From positions 1,054,001 to 1,118,000 of the forward strand of contig JACKCR010000002.1 in assembly GCA_020633975.1 (NCBI GenBank): DNA of 64,000 nt, read 5' to 3'. Below the pieces are notes generated by a model. It was not told the DNA's origin. It saw only the letters and a list, made by a program, of their open reading frames with translations, and did no database searches. The translations under genes were made by a program, and so were the position numbers. Within the stretch, counting starts at the first letter, position 1, and each line of letters opens with the position of its first letter. Origin of the DNA: Candidatus Eiseniibacteriota bacterium. GTDB taxonomy: Bacteria; Eisenbacteria; RBG-16-71-46; CAIMUX01. Of the stretch, positions 19,733 to 29,148 are shown piece after piece.

Positions 19733-21313
19733 CTAGAGCTTCTTCGTCACGAGCACGGTGGCCCCGTGCTCGTCGGCGTGTGAGGACGGCGTGCGCGATG
19801 GCGCGTGCGTCTTCCACCAGTTCGCCGCCAGGTCCTCGTTCCACTTCTCCGGGTCGTAGAACTCAGCCAGTCGCTGCGAGAGTGCGCGGGCCGTTGTCGG
19901 GCGTTCGTCGGGCTTCTTCGCAAGGCAGGCGAGCACGAGCGTATCGAGCGCCGCCGGGACGGCCACCTCACTCACCTGGGACGGCGGCAGCGGTGGATCG
20001 TTGACGTGGGCGAGAATCGTCGCCATCGACCCGTCGCGCACGAACGGGGGGTGTCCCGTGAGCATCCAGTACGCGACGCAACCGAGCGCATAGATGTCGG
20101 CGCGGCCGTCCACCGAATCGGGCGTGGCGACCATCTCGGGAGCGATGTAGGCCGGAGTTCCACCCGCGAAACCCTCCCGGGTCAGCTTCTCGTCGTCCTT
20201 CTGGAGTCCTGTGCCGAGGGCGACGAGCCCGAAGTCCAGCACCTTCACGAAGTCGAAGTGCAGTCCGTGGCGGCAGATGAAGAGGTTCGCCGGCTTGATG
20301 TCGCGGTGGACGAGACCCACGGCGTGCGCTTCCTCGAGGGAGTCGCAGACCTGTCGGAGCAGGAACGCGACTCGGTCCGGTGCCAACGGGCCGTACTTCC
20401 GGACCGCGCTTTCGAGGTCGATCCCGTCGAGTAGTTCCATCACGTAGTAGAACGCGCCCTGGGACGAGACGCCGAAGTCGTAGAGCTCGACCGTGTGGGG
20501 AGATTTGAGGCTCGCGGTGACGTGCGCCTCCCGCTCGAACCGCTCGAGCACGCGCGAGCGACTGGCCCCGTCGGACTCGAGTCCCGGCTTGATCAGCTTG
20601 ATTGCTGCTTCCCGCCGCAGCATTGCGTGCCGGGCGCGGTAGACGGCGCCCATCCCGCCTTCGCCCAGCTTCTCTTCGACCGTGTACTGGCCGAGTTGGC
20701 GGGCCTGACGGATCTCGCGTCGGAGTCCGTAGATGACGTGCGAGGTGACACCCGTCACGAGCACCATCGCCCCGCCGATGAAATTGACCCCGTCCAGCAC
20801 GCTGGGCGCGAGTCCATCGAAGGTGCCGTGCCCCAGCACGTAGAGGCTCCCGACCGCCACGATTCCGACGACGACGGTTCGAACGACCGGACTCGGCACC
20901 AGTGCCGCGCGGACACTCAGGAGGAGCACGATCCCGTACATGGCGAAGACCGCCGCATAGCCCCGGTCTTCGTCGGTCAGCGTGGCGTCCGCGATGTGCA
21001 CGTAGACGAGCGAGAGCCCGATCGTGACGCCGAGTTCGAGCGCGATGAGCGCGCGCCGCCCCGGTCGGCGGAACTTCGCGAGCGCCCAGGCGACCGCGAC
21101 CAGGGGGGTGACCCCGTAGCGAAGTGCCGCCGTCGGCAGCGGATAGGAAGGAGGACTGAGCCCCTCGATCAGGAGCGGAGTGACCCAATCGCTGACGTGT
21201 GCGACCAGATCGATGATGAGCATCACCTGGAGGTAGAGCCGGATACGATTGCGGAGATGGTCCAACTCGTTCGGATCGGCGGATGTGTTCGGTACTTCGT
21301 GCGATCGCGGCAA
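19733..21313 (-). CDS. Membrane-anchored Ser/Thr protein kinase
   Basis: A 526-residue Hanks-type kinase with an unusual N-terminal membrane domain. Residues ~25-195 contain five or six hydrophobic helices, followed by a PknB-like kinase domain (207-480): Gly-rich loop LGEGGMGAVY, Lys239 in AAIKLIK, HRDIKPAN at 336-343, DFG at 360-362 and APE in YIAPEM. All catalytic residues are present, so it should be active. Most bacterial kinases place a single helix after the kinase; here the membrane region comes first and has no recognisable extracellular sensor. The TTG start at 21313 is the first that includes the whole reading frame and is preceded by GGGGAA. It is divergent from the Npt-like carrier, suggesting shared control. 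Confidence 0.88.
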   Translation of the reverse strand: MPRSHEVPNTSADPNELDHLRNRIRLYLQVMLIIDLVAHVSDWVTPLLIEGLSPPSYPLPTAALRYGVTPLVAVAWALAKFRRPGRRALIALELGVTIGLSLVYVHIADATLTDEDRGYAAVFAMYGIVLLLSVRAALVPSPVVRTVVVGIVAVGSLYVLGHGTFDGLAPSVLDGVNFIGGAMVLVTGVTSHVIYGLRREIRQARQLGQYTVEEKLGEGGMGAVYRARHAMLRREAAIKLIKPGLESDGASRSRVLERFEREAHVTASLKSPHTVELYDFGVSSQGAFYYVMELLDGIDLESAVRKYGPLAPDRVAFLLRQVCDSLEEAHAVGLVHRDIKPANLFICRHGLHFDFVKVLDFGLVALGTGLQKDDEKLTREGFAGGTPAYIAPEMVATPDSVDGRADIYALGCVAYWMLTGHPPFVRDGSMATILAHVNDPPLPPSQVSEVAVPAALDTLVLACLAKKPDERPTTARALSQRLAEFYDPEKWNEDLAANWWKTHAPSRTPSSHADEHGATVLVTKKL

Positions 21314-21424
21314 CGTCGTTTCCCCGCTACTTCCTCTCGATACGGCGCCCCACCATCGGGACGCGCGAGCCTACCACGAGAACCGTGGGTTCTCTTCGTG
21401 GGGATCGCCTGGCATCCTCCCCAG

Positions 21425-23770
21425 GTGTCCCGCAAGACGAAATGGACGGGTTGGCTGGATCTCCGGCCGGGGGAAGCGCGGAGCGTCGGCATCGCGCTCG
21501 CGAGCGCGTTCCTCCTCCTGGCGGCTCTCACCCTGGCGAGGTCGTTGCGCGAGGCGATGTACCTGGGCAGATTCGCCGTGGAGACTCTGCCCTACGTGAC
21601 CGCTGCCGCCGTCGCGATCAACCTCCCCGTCGTCATCGGGTTCACGCGGCTCCTCCAACGATACTCCCCGTCCAGGGTCGTCTTCGTGCTCGGGCTCGTC
21701 GAAGCCGCCGGTCTTCTCCCCATCTGGTTCCTCGTGGGCACCGCGTCCGGGCGGGATCTCGGCATCGTGCTCCTCTACCTTTGGACCTCACTCGGCATGC
21801 TCGCCCTCATTTCGGGATTCTGGGTCGACCTGTCCGAGCGGTTCTCCGTGCGCGCGGCCAAACGACTCTTCGGCGTGATCAGTGCCGGCGGGACCGCGGG
21901 GGCGATGACGATGGGAGCGCTCCTCCCGCTTCTCGCACGGAACACGTCCCCGGAAGCACTCATCCCAGTGCTCGTGCTCCTTCTCGGCGGGCTCCTCGTC
22001 TGCCGGACACTGCTTCCGCCGCGGACGATACCCGCGTCGCCGTCGGCGGCGAGCCCGACGCCCGCGGGGGGGGCGATGAGTACCGCGGCGAGTTCGACGC
22101 CCGCGGAGGACCCTGCGCTGAGGTCCACGGACACGTCGCCGCCCACCGCAGGGATCAGCGCGATCTGGCAGTCGAAGCACCTGCGTCTCATCGCGCTCAT
22201 CACGATCAGCGCCACCATGGCGAGCGGACTCCTCGACTACCAGTTCAAGGAGTACGCGCAGCGGGCCTACGCAGCGTCGCCGGACGGCACGGTCTGGGGC
22301 GTGCCGAGCCTCACCGCGTTCTTCGGCGCGTTCTACGGTTGGACGGGACTCGTGGCCATGGCGGTCCAGCTCCTCCTCACCGGCCGGATCGTGAGGTTAC
22401 TCGGGACGGGCGCGATCGCGGTCCTGCCGAGTGCACTCCTTCTCGGCACGGCCGGCTTCGTGGCCTTCCCCGGTCTTCTCGCAATCACGGCGACACGCGG
22501 TGCCGACGCTTCGTTCCGGCGCGCGATCTTTCGACCGACCATGGAGCTGCTCTACGTACCGCTTCCTGCCGAACTGAAACAACGCACGAAGACGTTCCTC
22601 GACTCCTTTGCCGACAGCCTGGCCGAAGCGGGCGCGGCCGGAATCGTGTTCCTCTGGGTGACGGTCTTCGCCCTTCCCTCGCGGGGCCTGAGTGCAATCG
22701 TCGCGTTCGGAGCCTTGGCCCTCCTCTACGCTAGCCTCAGGATGGGAAGGGAGTACTTGAGAAGCGTCGTCGATCGACTGCGCGCCGAAGACGCGGACAC
22801 CGCCCCCAAGCCGGCGGGCGGGCTCGACGGATTCGAGAGGTTCACGGCAACACTCACGCAGATCCGTTCGATGGAGGTGCTCGCGGCACGGGCGGAGGCG
22901 AGTGCGGCGGGTCCCCCGGCGAAGGCGCTGACCGACCTTTCGACGAGCCGGTCGGCCACTGAGTCGACGACAGGATCAACGTCACCGACTCGCCGGTCGA
23001 TAGCCCCGTCGCCCGACCCATCGGTCAATGATCTCATCACCATGCTCGCGCGCGACGACCGGGTCCACGACGTCGCGGAACGCCTGCTCGCGCTCGGAAG
23101 CGCCGCCGTTCCTCCGCTTCGGGCCCATCTCCTCGACCAGGACGGGGACTTCGTGATTCGCCGACGGATCCCCCGCGTCCTGGCCCGGAGTGACGAGCGC
23201 ACGGCGACGGCGGTCCTCATCGAAGGCCTCGAGATGGAACGGTTCGAGATCCGGTACCGGTGCGGCGTCGCGCTGGCGCGCCAGCGTCGCAAGTCCAGAC
23301 TCCTACTGACGTCCGCCGAGACGGAAGGGGTCTGGCGCGTCATCGAAGCCGAAGTCGCCAAGGAACGGCCCGTCTGGGAACTGCAGCGGCTCCTCGACGA
23401 CAACGCGGACACCGAAGTCGACGAACTGGTTGGCGTCCGCATCGAGGAGCGCGGCGCGCTGAGCCTCGAGCACACGTTCCGGCTCCTCAGCTTCGTCCTC
23501 GACCCGGATCCCGTCAGTGCCGCCTATCAGGCCCTCGGCAACCCAGACGAGCGGGTCCGAGGACTCGCGCTCGAGTACTTGGAACACGTCCTCCCGGCCC
23601 GGATCCGGGATCGCCTCTGGCTCTTCATCGGGGACCCGAGCGCTCGTCAGGTGGAGAAGGCGAGCCGTCCCGTGGAGGACGTCGTCGCGGACCTCGCGTC
23701 CAGTCAGGCCACGCTGTTCGTGAGCGAGACCGACCACGCCGCGCTCCGAAGACTCCTCGAGGGGAGTTGA
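21425..23770 (+). CDS. Npt1/Npt2 (ATP/ADP translocase-like) carrier fused to a HEAT-like domain
   Basis: A 781-residue protein. The N-terminal ~430 residues hold about twelve hydrophobic segments organised like the Npt1/Npt2 nucleotide-transporter family (start RPGEARSVGIALASAFLLLAA; later AIFRPTMELLYVPLPAELKQ and RTKTFLDSFADSLAEAGAA, a hallmark-type segment). A Pro/Ala/Ser/Thr-rich loop interrupts the membrane domain around residues 200-240. After residue ~530 a soluble helical region (RDDRVHDVAERLLALGSAAVPPL and further repeats) looks like HEAT repeats. Free-living bacteria carry such fusions, and their substrate is not established. The start is uncertain; GTG 21425 has no strong ribosome binding site, and an upstream in-frame GTG near 21398 is possible. 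Confidence 0.75.
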   Translation: MSRKTKWTGWLDLRPGEARSVGIALASAFLLLAALTLARSLREAMYLGRFAVETLPYVTAAAVAINLPVVIGFTRLLQRYSPSRVVFVLGLVEAAGLLPIWFLVGTASGRDLGIVLLYLWTSLGMLALISGFWVDLSERFSVRAAKRLFGVISAGGTAGAMTMGALLPLLARNTSPEALIPVLVLLLGGLLVCRTLLPPRTIPASPSAASPTPAGGAMSTAASSTPAEDPALRSTDTSPPTAGISAIWQSKHLRLIALITISATMASGLLDYQFKEYAQRAYAASPDGTVWGVPSLTAFFGAFYGWTGLVAMAVQLLLTGRIVRLLGTGAIAVLPSALLLGTAGFVAFPGLLAITATRGADASFRRAIFRPTMELLYVPLPAELKQRTKTFLDSFADSLAEAGAAGIVFLWVTVFALPSRGLSAIVAFGALALLYASLRMGREYLRSVVDRLRAEDADTAPKPAGGLDGFERFTATLTQIRSMEVLAARAEASAAGPPAKALTDLSTSRSATESTTGSTSPTRRSIAPSPDPSVNDLITMLARDDRVHDVAERLLALGSAAVPPLRAHLLDQDGDFVIRRRIPRVLARSDERTATAVLIEGLEMERFEIRYRCGVALARQRRKSRLLLTSAETEGVWRVIEAEVAKERPVWELQRLLDDNADTEVDELVGVRIEERGALSLEHTFRLLSFVLDPDPVSAAYQALGNPDERVRGLALEYLEHVLPARIRDRLWLFIGDPSARQVEKASRPVEDVVADLASSQATLFVSETDHAALRRLLEGS

Positions 23771-23783
23771 GAGCACCCCAGGT

Positions 23784-23803
23784 CGTACGGGTTTCCCCGT
23801 ACG
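23784..23803. terminator. Short perfect hairpin after the Npt-like gene
   Basis: CGTACGGG (23784-23791) pairs with CCCGTACG (23796-23803) around a TTTC loop, 14 nt after the Npt-like stop codon. There is no T-run, so termination is plausible but not shown by sequence alone. Confidence 0.4.
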
Positions 23804-23921
23804 GCCCCCACCCTTCCCGTCGCCGAAGGTCCAGGCGACAATGATTCTGGAGGCGGAGCCTCCAATCCCGAACGAGCCCCCAGGGACGTCGAGCCGCGTC
23901 GACGTCGGAAAGGAGGATCCC

Positions 23922-24500
23922 GTGAAGGTCGAAGCATTGAAGGATGGGGCCACCGTCTTGCTACAGGAGCCTCAGGCCGCCGATGCCGAGCGACTCCGCC
24001 GTTTCTTCGTCGGTCTTCCGGTGGAGGATCGTCGCTACTTCCGGTTCGACCTCGGTCGAGCCGACGTGGTGGAGACGCTCATCCGTCAGGCCGAGGCAGG
24101 CATGGCCTACCGCGTTCTCGCCCTCGTGGACAACGAAGTGGTTGGCCATGGCGCCCTCTACTTCAGCCACGACGGATGGCAGCGCCACATCGGAGAAATC
24201 CGCGTCCTCGTCGCCCCGGACTATCGGGGCCTTCGTCTCGGCACCCACATCATCGGCCAGCTTTTCGAGGAGGCCGAGAAGCGAGGCGTCACCCGCGTGG
24301 TCGCCCGGATGGCAGAACCCGAGACGGCGGGACGAAAGATCTTCGAGCGGCTCGGGTTCATCGTCGATGCCACGCTCCCCGATCACGTGAAGGACGCCGA
24401 CGGCAACCTCCATGCGTTGGTCGTGATGAGCTGCGCACTCGACGAGGTGAGCCGGGCGATGCGGGACTTCTACCGGGACGACAACTGGCCGGACGGTTGA
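23922..24500 (+). CDS. GNAT-family N-acetyltransferase
   Basis: A 192-residue protein with the GNAT acetyl-CoA fold: the beta4-alpha3 segment reads IGEIRVLVAPDYRGLRLGTHI, containing the RGLRLG version of the Q/RxxGxG/A pyrophosphate loop, and FERLGF near the C-terminus is typical of motif B. The acceptor is unknown. I chose GTG 23922 because AAAGGAGG lies 5 nt upstream; the in-frame ATG at 23841 would add 27 residues of poorly conserved sequence without a ribosome binding site. It converges on the lipid-kinase-like gene. Confidence 0.85.
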   Translation: MKVEALKDGATVLLQEPQAADAERLRRFFVGLPVEDRRYFRFDLGRADVVETLIRQAEAGMAYRVLALVDNEVVGHGALYFSHDGWQRHIGEIRVLVAPDYRGLRLGTHIIGQLFEEAEKRGVTRVVARMAEPETAGRKIFERLGFIVDATLPDHVKDADGNLHALVVMSCALDEVSRAMRDFYRDDNWPDG

Positions 24501-24512
24501 GCCGCGACTCGC

Positions 24513-25088
24513 CTACGTGAGGAGGCTCATCGCGAACCCCGCGCTGAGTGACATCCGTAGGTTGTCGTCCATCGGAATCGGTAGGAACTCGAAGAGGGTC
24601 GCGGTGAACGCGCCGACCACGATCATCGGCCAGGTCACGTCCGTCCCCGGATAGACCCATCCGACGATGAGGCAGGCGAAGAAGCAGCCGAGGCTACCCT
24701 CGAGGCTCTTGTCGAGCAGTCGGATCCGCCCCCAACGCCGTCCAACCAGGGCGGCGACGGTATCCCCTACGACCAAGAAACCGAGCGAGACGACCGCGAT
24801 CCCCTTCTCGAACGAGTGGATGCAGAGGAGCGCGGCGATGAAGAGGTACGTGGACCCGAGCAGGTTGAACCGTTCGTGCTCCCGGAGAATCCGGCCGAAG
24901 AGCAGATAGAAGACGGCCCGGAACTGGGGCACGTGGAGACGCACGACCTCGACGATCAGCGTGAAGAGCGTCAGGTAGGCCAGCGCTGGCTGACTCACGG
25001 AAACCGGAACGAGATAGAGACCGATCGGAATCGCGAGGCTCGAGAAGTGCACCGCCTTCCGGATCAGCTCGCTCGTGTAGCGGATCAC
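24513..25088 (-). CDS. Diacylglycerol/polyprenol kinase-like membrane protein (SEC59/DGK1/VTE5 type)
   Basis: A 191-residue protein with about six hydrophobic segments. The sequence order ELIRKAVHFSSLAIPIG, then LVVGDTVAALVGRRWGR and KSLEGSLGCFFACL, matches the bacterial members of the dolichol kinase/VTE5/CTP-dependent diacylglycerol kinase superfamily. A role in phosphorylating a lipid alcohol at the inner membrane is likely; the substrate is not visible. The GTG start at 25088 overlaps the stop of the lytic transglycosylase gene as GTGA, so the two are translationally coupled. Confidence 0.78.
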   Translation of the reverse strand: MIRYTSELIRKAVHFSSLAIPIGLYLVPVSVSQPALAYLTLFTLIVEVVRLHVPQFRAVFYLLFGRILREHERFNLLGSTYLFIAALLCIHSFEKGIAVVSLGFLVVGDTVAALVGRRWGRIRLLDKSLEGSLGCFFACLIVGWVYPGTDVTWPMIVVGAFTATLFEFLPIPMDDNLRMSLSAGFAMSLLT

Positions 25089-27562
25089 GGGGCCCGTCCC
25101 TCCGCTGGTGAAGCGCCGACCTCCGCGGTCGGCACCTGGATCCCGGGAACTCTGAGAGTCCGTCGATAGATCCAGAACCCTTCGAGCACGGCCTTCACGT
25201 AGTCCCTGGTTTCGCGGTATCCGATCATCTCGATGAAGACGTCCGGATCCTCGTCCGGATAGATCCAGCGGACCGCGTTGTGCATCCCCGCATTGTATCC
25301 GGCGAGGATCTGCGGCCAGTCTCCATTCGTCTCGTCGACGAGCTCGCGAAGGTGGGTGATCCCGAGGGCGAGGTTGACGACCGGCGACGAGAGCGGCTCG
25401 GACGGAAGTCCGTTCTCCTTCCCCACCTTGTCCGCCGTGGCCTGCATGAACTGCATCAGGCCGAGCGCACCGGCCGGACTCTGCACCGTCGCCTCGAAGA
25501 ACGACTCTCGTCGCATCACGGCCCACATCCACTCCGGCGCGAGTCCGCCGCGTCTGGCCGCGGATGCGACGGCCGCGGCGTACGGCGCAGGGTAACGCAG
25601 CTCTGCTTCTCCCCGGTTCATCCGGATGACACGACGTGCAGCGAGGTCGGGGAACCCGAGTGTGTGGAGCGTTTCGACTCTGTCGAGCCCGTTTCCGAGT
25701 CCGGCGTCCGCGTCGAGATCGTCCAGGGCTCTCGCTGCCCAAGGGCCGCGTCCGTACTGACGGAACAGCCAGAGACGTTCCGCCTTCTGCTCGAGCGAGT
25801 TCGCGGGTAGCTCGTCGTTCACGAGGTTGGAACCCATGTCGGCGCGGTACGGGATCTCGCTCAAGGCCGGCACTTCTGCGAGTCGAGCGACCTCTCGCCA
25901 ATACCCTTCGATGTCCGTGATCGGAACGCGCGGTTCCATGGCGAGCGCACTCTGCGCACGGGAGGCGTAGTAGCCGTCGGGAGCGCGCGCCGCCCTTTGG
26001 AGCGCGGCTCGGGCTCCGGCTTCGTCGCCCATGGCAAGGCGACAGCGGTAGCGCCAGAACTCAGCGGTGGCCACACGCCACGCCGTAGAGCTGGACGCGA
26101 CGGTGGCGAACGCTGCTTCCGCGTCCGCGTATCGCTTCTCCTGGTAGCGCGTGAAGCCGATCCGGAGCGGGACGTCCTCCGACTTGTCGCCCGCGCCGAG
26201 CTTCGCCATCCGTTCGTAGACGGCTTCCGCGTCCGCGAACCGACGGAGCGATTCGAGTTCGCGGCCCCACTCCCAGAGCGCGTCGTTCCGATCCGATGAC
26301 GAACCGTTCGTCGCGGTCTTGTCGAACCAGACGGCCATCGAGTCCGGTTGACCGGTGTTCCGGTAGGCACGACCGAGGACCAGCCCCCACCGCGAGATCC
26401 ACGCACTCGTCGGGACGATCCGGCCGCCCTGGAGCGCGTCGAAGAGGTCTTCGTAACGCCTCGCGCGGTAGGCGAGTTCTGCGGCGCGGAGATCGAGTCG
26501 CGACTTCTCGGCCCGAGCCGCGTTTCCCGAAGGCTGTGAGGCGGCCACCTTTCGGACGTACTCCTCCGACAGGAGGAGGTAGCGGGTGACGCCCCGCGTC
26601 TCGGACGCGATCTCGAGGAGAACTTCGATCTCTTCCTTCGTGAGTCCGGCAAGCGACTGATCCAGCGGCACCTGCTCCTCGAGCCAGGACCGCGCCCGCG
26701 CGCTGCCGGGATAGGATCGCGCGATCTTCCACGCGAGTGAGTCCGCCTCCGCCGTGCGTCCGGCCCGTCGGGCGAGCGTCTCGCTCGTACCGTAGAACCA
26801 GGGGCCCTTCGCGAACCGCGCACCGTACTCGACTAGGCGACGTTCCGCGTCGCTCCAGTCCTTTCGGGCCAACGCAGCGTCGATCGCGGTCTCCTCCAGC
26901 GGCTCCTCGGTCCAGGTCGGCCAGCCTCCGAGTGCGAGAAGCGAATCCGCGAGGGCCGCACCGCCCTGGAGGTCGACACCCGCTGCCCGCGCCTCGGTCG
27001 CGAGAACGGCGAGGAACGGCCTGTCTTCGGGAGGCCAGACGGACCGTTGGATCCAACGGTCGGCGGACTCTGCGTGGTGAGACAGGAGGAAGAGCGTGCC
27101 TGGAAGGGTCCAGTCGCCACTCGGGTCGATTCGCGAGAGGAGTCCCGCTGGAGCGCTCTTCGCAGCCGTCGCTCGCGCGAACGGTTCCCACTTCGGATCG
27201 GCGAGGACGAAGCCCTCCCGAACCCGTGCGCGGATCCAGTCGGCTGCACTTGCCGGAAGCTCGTCCCAGCCACGCGCTCCTGACGTCGTCCAGGCGGCGA
27301 GCTGTGAAGCCAGTGAGGCGCGAAGGGAGTCTCTACCCGCCTCGTTGGCTGCGATCTCGTCGAGGTGGAGAGAGTCCGCCGCGACCTCGAGCTCTGCCCA
27401 GCGGACCGCGTACGCGGCGAGCGGCAGCGGACTCACTGGAGCCGAAGTTACTGCTGACGTCGGCCCGGACGCGTCCGACGACCGCGCCGGTGCGAGCAAG
27501 ATGAGGAGCGCGGCCGCGACGAATGTCACGGCCAGGGTCCTGGATGGCGCGATCCCTTCCAT
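25085..27562 (-). CDS. Periplasmic soluble lytic transglycosylase (SLT) with long helical N-terminal domain
   Basis: An 825-residue exported protein. A signal sequence (TFVAAALLILLAPARSSDA) is followed by a ~620-residue Ala- and Arg-rich helical region resembling the superhelical U/L domain of Slt70, with tetratrico-like helix pairs (e.g. ADAEAVYERMAKLGAG). The catalytic SLT domain spans about the last 170 residues: VMRRESFFEATVQSPAGAL holds the catalytic Glu, then GLMQFMQATA and AGYNAG. It should cleave peptidoglycan to 1,6-anhydro products. ATG 27562 is chosen because GGAG lies 9 nt upstream; a TTG at 27577 is an alternative. It follows purH closely and overlaps the lipid-kinase-like gene. 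Confidence 0.9.
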   Translation of the reverse strand: MEGIAPSRTLAVTFVAAALLILLAPARSSDASGPTSAVTSAPVSPLPLAAYAVRWAELEVAADSLHLDEIAANEAGRDSLRASLASQLAAWTTSGARGWDELPASAADWIRARVREGFVLADPKWEPFARATAAKSAPAGLLSRIDPSGDWTLPGTLFLLSHHAESADRWIQRSVWPPEDRPFLAVLATEARAAGVDLQGGAALADSLLALGGWPTWTEEPLEETAIDAALARKDWSDAERRLVEYGARFAKGPWFYGTSETLARRAGRTAEADSLAWKIARSYPGSARARSWLEEQVPLDQSLAGLTKEEIEVLLEIASETRGVTRYLLLSEEYVRKVAASQPSGNAARAEKSRLDLRAAELAYRARRYEDLFDALQGGRIVPTSAWISRWGLVLGRAYRNTGQPDSMAVWFDKTATNGSSSDRNDALWEWGRELESLRRFADAEAVYERMAKLGAGDKSEDVPLRIGFTRYQEKRYADAEAAFATVASSSTAWRVATAEFWRYRCRLAMGDEAGARAALQRAARAPDGYYASRAQSALAMEPRVPITDIEGYWREVARLAEVPALSEIPYRADMGSNLVNDELPANSLEQKAERLWLFRQYGRGPWAARALDDLDADAGLGNGLDRVETLHTLGFPDLAARRVIRMNRGEAELRYPAPYAAAVASAARRGGLAPEWMWAVMRRESFFEATVQSPAGALGLMQFMQATADKVGKENGLPSEPLSSPVVNLALGITHLRELVDETNGDWPQILAGYNAGMHNAVRWIYPDEDPDVFIEMIGYRETRDYVKAVLEGFWIYRRTLRVPGIQVPTAEVGASPAEGRAP

Positions 27563-27582
27563 GCGATCGGTCTCCAAGCGGC

Positions 27583-29148
27583 CTACCCGTGACTGAAGAC
27601 GCGGAACCCGTTCGTCACCATGGTGAGGCCGAGACGGTCACACGCTTCGATCGACTCCTTGTCGTTGACCGACCCACCCGGTTGGAGCACGGCAGTCGCA
27701 CCCACCGAAGCTGCGCGCTCGACGCTGTCCGAGAACGGAAAGAACGCATCCGAGACGAGGACGGAGCCCGCGAGGCTGTGTCCTTCCCGCGTCGCCTTGG
27801 CGATCGCGGACTCGACGGCGTCGATCCGGCTCGTCTGGCCGGAACCGACCCCGAGCGTCTGCCCGTCCTTCGCGAACATCACGCCGTTCGAGCGGATGTT
27901 CCGGAGGACGCGCCAAGCGAAGCGGAGGTCCTTCACCTCACCGTCGTCCGGGCTGCGCTTCGTCACGACGTTCCAGTCGTCCTCACCGCCGCGCGCGGCG
28001 AGCGGGGTCTGGAGCAGCACCCCCTGCCCGACGAACCGTCCGCGGATTCCCGTGTCAGGACGGAGGAGCGCGTCTGACGGACACCGGAGAAGGATCCGGT
28101 TCTTCTTCTTCCGCAGAATCTCGAGAGCGTCGTCCGCGAAGCCTGGCGCGAGTACGACTTCGAGAAACGTCTCGTTGAGCCGCGTCGCGGTGGCGTCATC
28201 GACCACGCGGTTCAGGGTGACCACTCCGCCGAAGGCAGAGAGACTGTCTCCGGCCCGAGCACGCACGTACGCATCCTCGAGCGACTCTCCGTGCGCCACC
28301 CCGCAGGGAATCCCGTGCTTGATGACGACCGCGGTGAGTTCCCCCTGGAACTCGGCGATGGTGTCCCGACCGCACGCGAGATCGAGGTAGTTGTTGTAGG
28401 AGAGCTCCTTTCCGTGGAGCTGTTCGAGCTCGAACGGGAACCCGACGCCGGTGCCGTAGAGCCCGCCCTTCTGCGACGGGTTCTCGCCGTACCGGAGTTC
28501 CTTTTGGAGCGGCAGATGGACGGACCACGCGTTCGGGAGTTCGACCGACGCGCCGTTGCGCGACAGGTACTCGCCGATCGCAGCGTCGTACTCCGAGGTG
28601 ACACGGAACGCCTTCGCCGCGAGCTCGCGCAGGAGTTTGACGCTGAGGCGCCCTTCCCCCTGGTTGAGTGCCGCCTGAACGCGAGCGTAGTCCTCTGGAG
28701 ACGTGACGACCGCGACGTGCGCGTGGTTCTTCGCCGCGGCGCGCACCATGGCCGGTCCTCCGATGTCGATCAACTCGATCGTCTCGTCCTCGGGGGCGCG
28801 TCGCTCCAGGGCCGACGTGAACGGATAGAGGTTGACGACGACGAGGTCGATCGGCTCGATCCCGGCTTCTTCCGCCGCGCGCACGTCGGCCGGCTCGTCA
28901 CGACGGAAGAGAATCCCGCCGTGGATCTTGGGATGGAGCGTCTTGACGCGGCCCCCGAAGAGGGAGCCGACGCCGGTGATCGATTCGATCGTGCGCACGG
29001 GGACGCCGCCTTCGGTGAGGACGTCCGCCGTCCCGCCAGAAGCGATGACCTCCCCTTTCCAACGCACGACTTCCTTCGCGAGAGAGACGATCCCGGACTT
29101 GGTGTAGGCCGAGAAGAGCGCGCGGCGGATCCGGACCGTATCGGACAT
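27583..29148 (-). CDS. purH: Bifunctional AICAR transformylase / IMP cyclohydrolase
   Basis: PurH carries out the last two steps of IMP synthesis. At 521 residues it has the usual length. The N-terminal cyclohydrolase domain (MGS-like fold) shows SGIVSLAKEV, SGGTADVL and RVKTLHPKIHGGIL; the C-terminal transformylase domain shows LRYGENPSQKGGLY, KHGIPCGVA and GQTSRIDAVESA, the latter including family-conserved residues. The ATG follows the purC stop directly (TAGATG), so purN, the small ORF, purC and purH form one leftward purine unit. Confidence 0.97.
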   Translation of the reverse strand: MSDTVRIRRALFSAYTKSGIVSLAKEVVRWKGEVIASGGTADVLTEGGVPVRTIESITGVGSLFGGRVKTLHPKIHGGILFRRDEPADVRAAEEAGIEPIDLVVVNLYPFTSALERRAPEDETIELIDIGGPAMVRAAAKNHAHVAVVTSPEDYARVQAALNQGEGRLSVKLLRELAAKAFRVTSEYDAAIGEYLSRNGASVELPNAWSVHLPLQKELRYGENPSQKGGLYGTGVGFPFELEQLHGKELSYNNYLDLACGRDTIAEFQGELTAVVIKHGIPCGVAHGESLEDAYVRARAGDSLSAFGGVVTLNRVVDDATATRLNETFLEVVLAPGFADDALEILRKKKNRILLRCPSDALLRPDTGIRGRFVGQGVLLQTPLAARGGEDDWNVVTKRSPDDGEVKDLRFAWRVLRNIRSNGVMFAKDGQTLGVGSGQTSRIDAVESAIAKATREGHSLAGSVLVSDAFFPFSDSVERAASVGATAVLQPGGSVNDKESIEACDRLGLTMVTNGFRVFSHG

